From contig JAILLE010000053.1 in the NCBI GenBank assembly GCA_024693285.1, forward strand, positions 1-45,154: a stretch of DNA of 45,154 nucleotides. The letters are read 5' to 3'. Each line of letters begins with the position of its first letter. Position 1 is the first letter of the stretch. Source of the DNA: Bacteroidales bacterium. Lineage in GTDB: Bacteria > Bacteroidota > Bacteroidia > Bacteroidales > UBA932. This document shows positions 41,338 through 45,154 of the stretch, one piece after another. The position numbers and the translations under genes were made by a program. A model generated the notes under the pieces. The model did not search any database. It had not been told where the DNA came from and saw only the letters and a list, made by a program, of their open reading frames with translations.

Positions 41338-43596
41338 TCAGCCGATAACAGCGCCGTTTGACACGGCTTCACTCGGGGTGACGAGACGCATGGTTCCGTC
41401 ACCCTGTTTTGCCATCAGGATCATTCCCTTGGACTCGATGCCGCGGATCATCCTTGGTTTGAGGTTCGCCAAGATGCAAATCTGCTTTCCGAGCATGTCC
41501 TCGGGGGAGTAGTATTCAGCTATCCCCGAAACGATGGTACGTTTGTCGATGCCGGTGTCGATGGTGAGTTTAAGGAGTTTGTCTGTCTTCGGAACTCGCT
41601 CAGCCTCAAGGACTGTGGCGGTGCGGATGTCCATGGCTCCAAAGTCTTCAAAGGTGACTTCGGGCTTCTGTGGCTCAACCTTGTGAGCTGCTTCCTCCGC
41701 CTCAGCGGCTTTTGCGGCGGCTTCATTGGCCGCTTTGGTGGCGTTCAGTTTCGCGATCTGGGCGTCGATGACGCTGTCCTCGATTTTGCTGAACAGCAAG
41801 ACTGCCTCTCCGAGCTCATGTCCGACCGGCAGTATATCTCCACGTCCCAGGTCGTTCCAAGCCAGCACCGGACCGGCCGAGGCGGCCGGACAGCCGCTCG
41901 AGCCCGGCCGCGTCCATTCTCGCTTCGCTGCGGCTGAGTACGGCCTAAGCTCGACGGCTGCTCCGGCCTCTGCCGTATGCAGAGCGCGGCACTCGCCGGG
42001 CTTGTAGAAGTTCACCGTCGGCTCACCTTCACCGGCGCGATGGTCGAAACCGGCATCCAACCCGACCTTCAGGATTCCCCTCAGCTTCTCAGCCGAGAAC
42101 GGAGTGAACGGCTCGAACGCGATAGCCAGGTTGGCGCATATCTGCAGCGAGGTGTAGAGGATCGAGGCGGTGCGGTCCATGTCGGTCTTGGCGACCTTCC
42201 AAGGCTCGGTGTCGGAGATGTATTTGTTGCCGACACGGGCTATGCTCATGGCGTCTTTCAGGGCCTCCCTGAAATGGAATCCTTCGAGGTTGGCCTCGAG
42301 GCTGCGGCGAAGCTCAGGAATCTGCGATAGTGTCTCAGCGTCAATGGCTTCCGGTTTTAGATTCGCAGGCACCTTGCCTCCGAAATATTTCTGTGTCAGG
42401 ACAACCGCCCTGTTGACGAAATTGCCAAGGATGGCCACCAACTCGCTGTTGTTCCTTTGCTGGAAGTCCTTCCAAGTGAAGTCGTTATCCTTTGTCTCGG
42501 GAGCGTTGGCGCAGAGAACGTAGCGGAGCGTGTCCTCCTGGCCAGGGAAATCATCGACATATTCATTGAGCCAAACCGCCCAGTTGCGGGAGGTTGAGAT
42601 CTTGTCGCTCTCGAGGTTGAGGAACTCATTGGAGGGAACATTGTCCGGAAGGACATAATTCTCACGCGCTTTCAGCATCGAAGGGAAGACGATGCAATGG
42701 AAAACGATATTGTCTTTGCCGATGAAATGGATAAGGCGGGTGTCCTCATCCTTCCACCATTTCTCCCAACTCTCTGGCAGAAGCTCCTGAGTGTTAGATA
42801 TATAGCCAATAGGAGCATCGAACCAGACATAGAGCACCTTGCCCTCTGCTCCCTCTACCGGGACGGGAACGCCCCAGTCGAGATCGCGGCTGACGGCACG
42901 GGGCTGGAGACCTCCGTCCAACCATGACTTGCACTGGCCGTAGACATTGGTCCTCCACTCCTTGTGGTTCTCAAGAATCCATTCACGGAGCCAAGGCTCG
43001 TATTGATCCAGAGGGAGATACCAGTGGGTGGTCTTCTTCTTTATCGGCTCGGCGCCGCTGAGTTTGGACTTCGGGTTGATGAGTTCTTCAGGGCTGAGGG
43101 TGCTTCCGCACTTCTCACACTGGTCACCATAAGCGTTCGGATTGCCGCACTTCGGGCAGGTACCGACTATATACCTGTCAGCCAGGAATGTCTTGGCCTC
43201 AGGATCGTAGTACTGCTCGCTCTCCTTGGTGATGAACTTGCCCTTGTCGTAGAGCTCACGGAAGAACTCAGAGGCGTTCTTGTGATGCACCTTTGAGGTG
43301 GTGCGGGAATATATGTCGAAATTGATTCCCAGCCTTGTGAAAGAGTCCTTAATAATGCTGTGGTACTTGTCCACGATGTCCTGTGGAGTCACCCCGTTTG
43401 CCCTCGCCTTGATGGTGATAGGCACGCCATGCTCGTCTGAACCACAGATGAACAGGACATCCTCGCCCTTCATCCTCTTGTATCTCACGAATATATCGGC
43501 AGGCACATAGACTCCGGCCAGATGGCCGATATGCACAGGGCCGTTGGCGTACGGCAACGCGCATGTCACAAGCGTTCTCTTGAAATTCTTCTCCAT
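41338..43596 (-). CDS. metG: Methionyl-tRNA synthetase with a repeat-bearing insertion
   Basis: MetG charges tRNA-Met. The 752-residue protein has the HIGH motif ([14 protein letters not shown]), a zinc knuckle [18 protein letters not shown], the KMSKS-type [11 protein letters not shown], an anticodon-binding helical domain, an Ala-rich linker and a C-terminal tRNA-binding EMAP/Trbp111 domain ([20 protein letters not shown]). It is about 70 residues longer than Bacteroidetes MetG as I recall it. The excess lies between RGILKVGL and AWNDLGRG, residues ~512-580, a G+C-rich stretch containing the 83-bp repeat at 41885-41967. The frame is intact, so the protein is presumably functional. Start ATG 43596. 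Confidence 0.93.
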   Translation of the reverse strand: MEKNFKRTLVTCALPYANGPVHIGHLAGVYVPADIFVRYKRMKGEDVLFICGSDEHGVPITIKARANGVTPQDIVDKYHSIIKDSFTRLGINFDIYSRTTSKVHHKNASEFFRELYDKGKFITKESEQYYDPEAKTFLADRYIVGTCPKCGNPNAYGDQCEKCGSTLSPEELINPKSKLSGAEPIKKKTTHWYLPLDQYEPWLREWILENHKEWRTNVYGQCKSWLDGGLQPRAVSRDLDWGVPVPVEGAEGKVLYVWFDAPIGYISNTQELLPESWEKWWKDEDTRLIHFIGKDNIVFHCIVFPSMLKARENYVLPDNVPSNEFLNLESDKISTSRNWAVWLNEYVDDFPGQEDTLRYVLCANAPETKDNDFTWKDFQQRNNSELVAILGNFVNRAVVLTQKYFGGKVPANLKPEAIDAETLSQIPELRRSLEANLEGFHFREALKDAMSIARVGNKYISDTEPWKVAKTDMDRTASILYTSLQICANLAIAFEPFTPFSAEKLRGILKVGLDAGFDHRAGEGEPTVNFYKPGECRALHTAEAGAAVELRPYSAAAKREWTRPGSSGCPAASAGPVLAWNDLGRGDILPVGHELGEAVLLFSKIEDSVIDAQIAKLNATKAANEAAAKAAEAEEAAHKVEPQKPEVTFEDFGAMDIRTATVLEAERVPKTDKLLKLTIDTGIDKRTIVSGIAEYYSPEDMLGKQICILANLKPRMIRGIESKGMILMAKQGDGTMRLVTPSEAVSNGAVIG
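41885..41967 (-). repeat. 83-bp intragenic repeat, LRPYSAAA family, copy in metG
   Basis: The 83 bp match the copy at 44235-44317 at 71 positions with no gaps, and are 72 percent G+C (60 of 83). On the coding strand it reads [20 protein letters not shown], in the same phase as the other copy. It is flanked by the palindrome CCGGCC-N5-GGCCGG (41873-41889), which overlaps its edge, and by CTCTGC/GCAGAG (41968-41984). Confidence 0.88.
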
Positions 43597-43615
43597 AAAA
43601 AATGATTAAAGATTC

Positions 43616-43624
43616 GCAAAGTTA
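43616..43624 (-). promoter_or_regulatory. metG promoter -7 element
   Basis: TAACTTTGC on the minus strand, a perfect TAnnTTTGC, ending 19 bases before the metG ATG in the 40-base gap after the DnaG-like segment. No -33 TTG is evident. Confidence 0.7.
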
Positions 43625-43636
43625 GCAAATTCCCTA

Positions 43637-44234
43637 TTACTTCTCTCGTCCGAGGCGGACTTTCACGGCTTTGATGGCTTTGCGCAGACGCACAAGGCTT
43701 TGCATTATTTCCACTTCTCGGTTCTGGTCTCCGATTGTCTGGGCCTTCCTAAGATCTTCTTTCAGGGAGCGCTCCCTATCCTCGAGCCTGCAGGCCTGGA
43801 AAACGAGGATTGATTTGGGGACGAACTTTGTCAGCCACGATCCTTTGGACATCATGGCATCACGTAAATTCTTGACAGAGAGATCGTAACGCTCATCTGT
43901 CGATAGTTGTGAAGCCACAAATGCCACGGTCCTGTCAGCGCTGTCTAGGAGACGTTTCACGATCTCGTCTTGGGTATATCCTTCGTAATACGCGTCGGAG
44001 TAGGCGTCGTAAGTGGACTGGTATGCCGAGTTGGCGAAACCGGTCTCATCTGCCTCAAGAGCCTGGCTGATGAAGTCAAATACCGTCTGCGCCTCTTCTC
44101 CATCTCCAGGATAGAATTCCGAGTCACTTTGGAATTCAAGGGTAGTTGTGCCGTTAGCTAGGATGAAGTTCAGCAGGTCCCGCTCAGCTTTAGCCATAAT
44201 TGGATTCTCCTCCAAAGTGGATAAGTTATCATTA
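43637..44234 (-). other. dnaG: DnaG primase C-terminal segment
   Basis: About 198 residues resembling the end of Bacteroidetes DNA primase, the part that meets the DnaB helicase: AERDLLNFILANGTTTLEF, VFDFISQALEADETGFAN, YDLSVKNLRDAM, LTKFVPKSILVFQACRLEDR and a terminal RLRKAIKAVKVRLGREK. The normal upstream parts (zinc finger, RNA polymerase core, Toprim) are absent. The position next to metG could be the true dnaG locus, with the foreign part being the GH95 side. Confidence 0.75.
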
Positions 44235-45154
44235 GCCGGACGGCCGTCCGGGCCCGGCCGAGTCCATCCTCGCTCCGCTGCGGCTGAGTACGGCCTAAGT
44301 CCGGCGGCATCTCCGGCAGTGACTCCTGCCATTGAGAGGGATAATGACACTGTTGAGAAAAGCTTCCGGTAGTCGGCAACATGGTCGTTCCTGAGCGCTT
44401 CCAACGTCTTGCCTTCCGCTCTGGCGATGAACGATTCCGCCAAAGCGTTTTCATCGCGTCCTTCCGTATCGGGCCTCTTGTCGAATCCGTTGAAACTGGT
44501 GGCCGCACTGACGAGTATAACCACGTCTGAAGCGTTGCTGACATGCAGGCAGGGGCTTGTGTAGACGGCTCCGTCGCATTTCACCACCTTGACCCTGAAC
44601 TGGTAGCGCATACCCTTTTCACCATTCGGTCCGACCTGCCACCTTGAGAACGGTTCTTCCCATTTGGTGCTTTGGTAATATCCGACCTGTCCCTTGACGA
44701 GATATTCATTGGCGGAAAGGCTCTGGATGGAACTTCCGTCCCACATGGTGGCTCCGTCGAGGTCGAATTCCAGTTTCGGTTCGGAGGCGGTCAGGTGGAT
44801 GACCATTACCCTGTCAGGATGGGAGACGAACATTTCCCTGGAATATGTCACACCCTCAAGCGAGAAACTGGTCCTGGTGATTGCACTGTCCAGGTCCAAG
44901 GTTCGTGTATAGCCTGTTACCGTCGGTCCCTGAGCCTGTCGAAGGGCCGCGGTACCGGCGTTATTCCCGTGATAGTCGAATACAAGCACTTCCTTGTCGA
45001 ACTTCTGTCTCAGATGGAGGCTGCCCATCGGAAGGAAGGAATTGACATATTTACCCTGCAGTCCCTTGACCATTTCTTCGGCTCCTCTCCAATCCTCCTT
45101 GTCCAGGAGTGCCCGCACCTTTGCGAGCAGTTCGGGGCCTCCCGTCGGTACAGG
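43637..45154 (-). CDS. Fused reading frame: GH95-like N-terminal part joined to DnaG C-terminal part (partial at right edge)
   Basis: A single open frame, continuing past the right edge (the frame stays open to 45154, reading PVPTGGPELLAKV before the first internal start). Residues before the junction are the N-terminal domain of a GH95-type alpha-L-fucosidase/galactosidase: YVNSFLPMGSLHLRQKF, TRTLDLDSAITRTSFSLEGV, YSREMFVSHPDRVMVIHLTA, then RNDHVADYRKLFSTVSLSLS. The rest of GH95, including its catalytic barrel, is missing. After the repeat at 44235-44317 the protein becomes the C-terminal part of Bacteroidetes DnaG. Neither partner is complete, and a primase without zinc-finger and Toprim domains cannot serve as DnaG. 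The frame is thus a recombination product or an assembly join at the repeat. Confidence 0.8.
   Translation of the reverse strand, partial: PVPTGGPELLAKVRALLDKEDWRGAEEMVKGLQGKYVNSFLPMGSLHLRQKFDKEVLVFDYHGNNAGTAALRQAQGPTVTGYTRTLDLDSAITRTSFSLEGVTYSREMFVSHPDRVMVIHLTASEPKLEFDLDGATMWDGSSIQSLSANEYLVKGQVGYYQSTKWEEPFSRWQVGPNGEKGMRYQFRVKVVKCDGAVYTSPCLHVSNASDVVILVSAATSFNGFDKRPDTEGRDENALAESFIARAEGKTLEALRNDHVADYRKLFSTVSLSLSMAGVTAGDAAGLRPYSAAAERGWTRPGPDGRPANDNLSTLEENPIMAKAERDLLNFILANGTTTLEFQSDSEFYPGDGEEAQTVFDFISQALEADETGFANSAYQSTYDAYSDAYYEGYTQDEIVKRLLDSADRTVAFVASQLSTDERYDLSVKNLRDAMMSKGSWLTKFVPKSILVFQACRLEDRERSLKEDLRKAQTIGDQNREVEIMQSLVRLRKAIKAVKVRLGREK
44235..44317 (-). repeat. 83-bp intragenic repeat, LRPYSAAA family, copy at the GH95/DnaG junction
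   Basis: Gap-free match to 41885-41967 (71 of 83), 76 percent G+C (63 of 83). It reads [20 protein letters not shown] in the coding frame. Its right-hand coding end contains a perfect 16-bp palindrome (44236-44251, CCGGACGGCCGTCCGG), and GCCGGAC at 44235 is answered by GTCCGGC at 44299-44305, so the outer ends can pair. Confidence 0.88.
44318..45154 (-). other. GH95-like N-terminal domain segment, cut at both ends
   Basis: About 279 residues of the beta-sandwich N-terminal domain of GH95 enzymes, which act on fucosylated or galactosylated glycans. The family C repeat at 44925-44948 is inserted between FDYHGNNAG and VTGYTRTLDLDSA. The signal peptide lies beyond the window edge and the barrel is lost at the junction. 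Confidence 0.78.
44925..44948. repeat. Intragenic repeat, CCTGAGCCTGTCGAAGG family
   Basis: The plus strand reads GGTCCCTGAGCCTGTCGAAG, then GGCC. This partly palindromic sequence is a well-known interspersed repeat in several bacterial groups. It is read in the minus-strand frame as AALRQAQGPT inside the GH95-like domain, where the family usually has a short loop. Confidence 0.75.

Noticed and set aside
1..45154. CRISPR arrays, prophage, integrases or transposase genes
   Set aside because: No regularly spaced repeats with unique spacers, and no capsid, integrase or transposase-like protein were seen in any frame.

Overview
The window reads as chromosomal DNA of a member of the Bacteroidales, probably an uncultured gut or rumen lineage. 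The evidence is the promoter grammar (repeated TTG-N19-TAnnTTTG pairs, the Bacteroidetes -33/-7 type), an S16 protein with a long Ala/Glu/Lys tail, BspA-type and M64 lipoproteins, TlpA-like lipoproteins, membrane TPR-LuxR regulators, and DapF, DnaG and MetG of Bacteroidetes type. No phage, insertion sequence with transposase, CRISPR array or rRNA was seen. The genus is not decidable from the sequence alone.

Layout. 1-141: a minus-strand tRNA operon (Thr-UGU, then Tyr cut by the edge). 213-5196: dxs, then two related MFS transporters facing each other tail to tail. 5279-10883: a six-gene lysine/diaminopimelate operon (dapE-like, lysC, dapB, dapA, dapD, dapF). 10914-19360: a small lipoprotein, then on the minus strand rpsP-rimM running directly into a PHP-domain protein, a bifunctional aldolase/dehydrogenase, a two-domain class II aldolase and a secreted glycosidase-like protein. 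19516-25333: tRNA-Leu(GAG), an OmpA-domain protein, a large M64 peptidase lipoprotein with Ig-like and BspA repeats, and a membrane TPR-LuxR regulator. 25339-31479: a TolC/HlyD/two ABC-2 permease export operon with a divergent AraC regulator. 31598-34046: a candidate small RNA with its own promoter and terminator, then an FHS-family sugar permease and a ROK sugar kinase. 34148-41336: uvrA, a metallo-beta-lactamase-fold hydrolase, two tandem deoxynucleoside kinases, a GH53 galactanase lipoprotein and a TlpA-like lipoprotein. 41338-45154: metG and a reading frame that joins the N-terminal part of a GH95-like enzyme to the C-terminal part of DNA primase.

The most striking signal is a set of short repeats lying in frame inside protein genes. 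An 83-bp G+C-rich repeat occurs in metG (41885-41967) and exactly at the GH95/DnaG junction (44235-44317); the two copies match at 71 of 83 positions and are read in the same frame, giving the peptide [13 protein letters not shown] second family, built on CTGAGCGAAGCGAA, lies inside an MFS transporter, dapF and, as a decayed inverted pair, a metallo-hydrolase. A third (CCTGAGCCTGTCGAAGG) lies in the GH95-like segment. Each sits where a loop or interdomain insertion would be tolerated, in the manner of the protein-coding palindromic elements known from Rickettsia. The DnaG/GH95 junction is either recombination through such a repeat or an assembly join across it, and must be tested before the right-hand ~0.9 kb is trusted.

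A second general point concerns start codons. In several genes the first in-frame TTG is the TTTG of the -7 promoter box, so the real start lies just downstream. Starts here have been moved accordingly (dxs, dapE-like, TPR-LuxR, tolC), which implies short 5' leaders.
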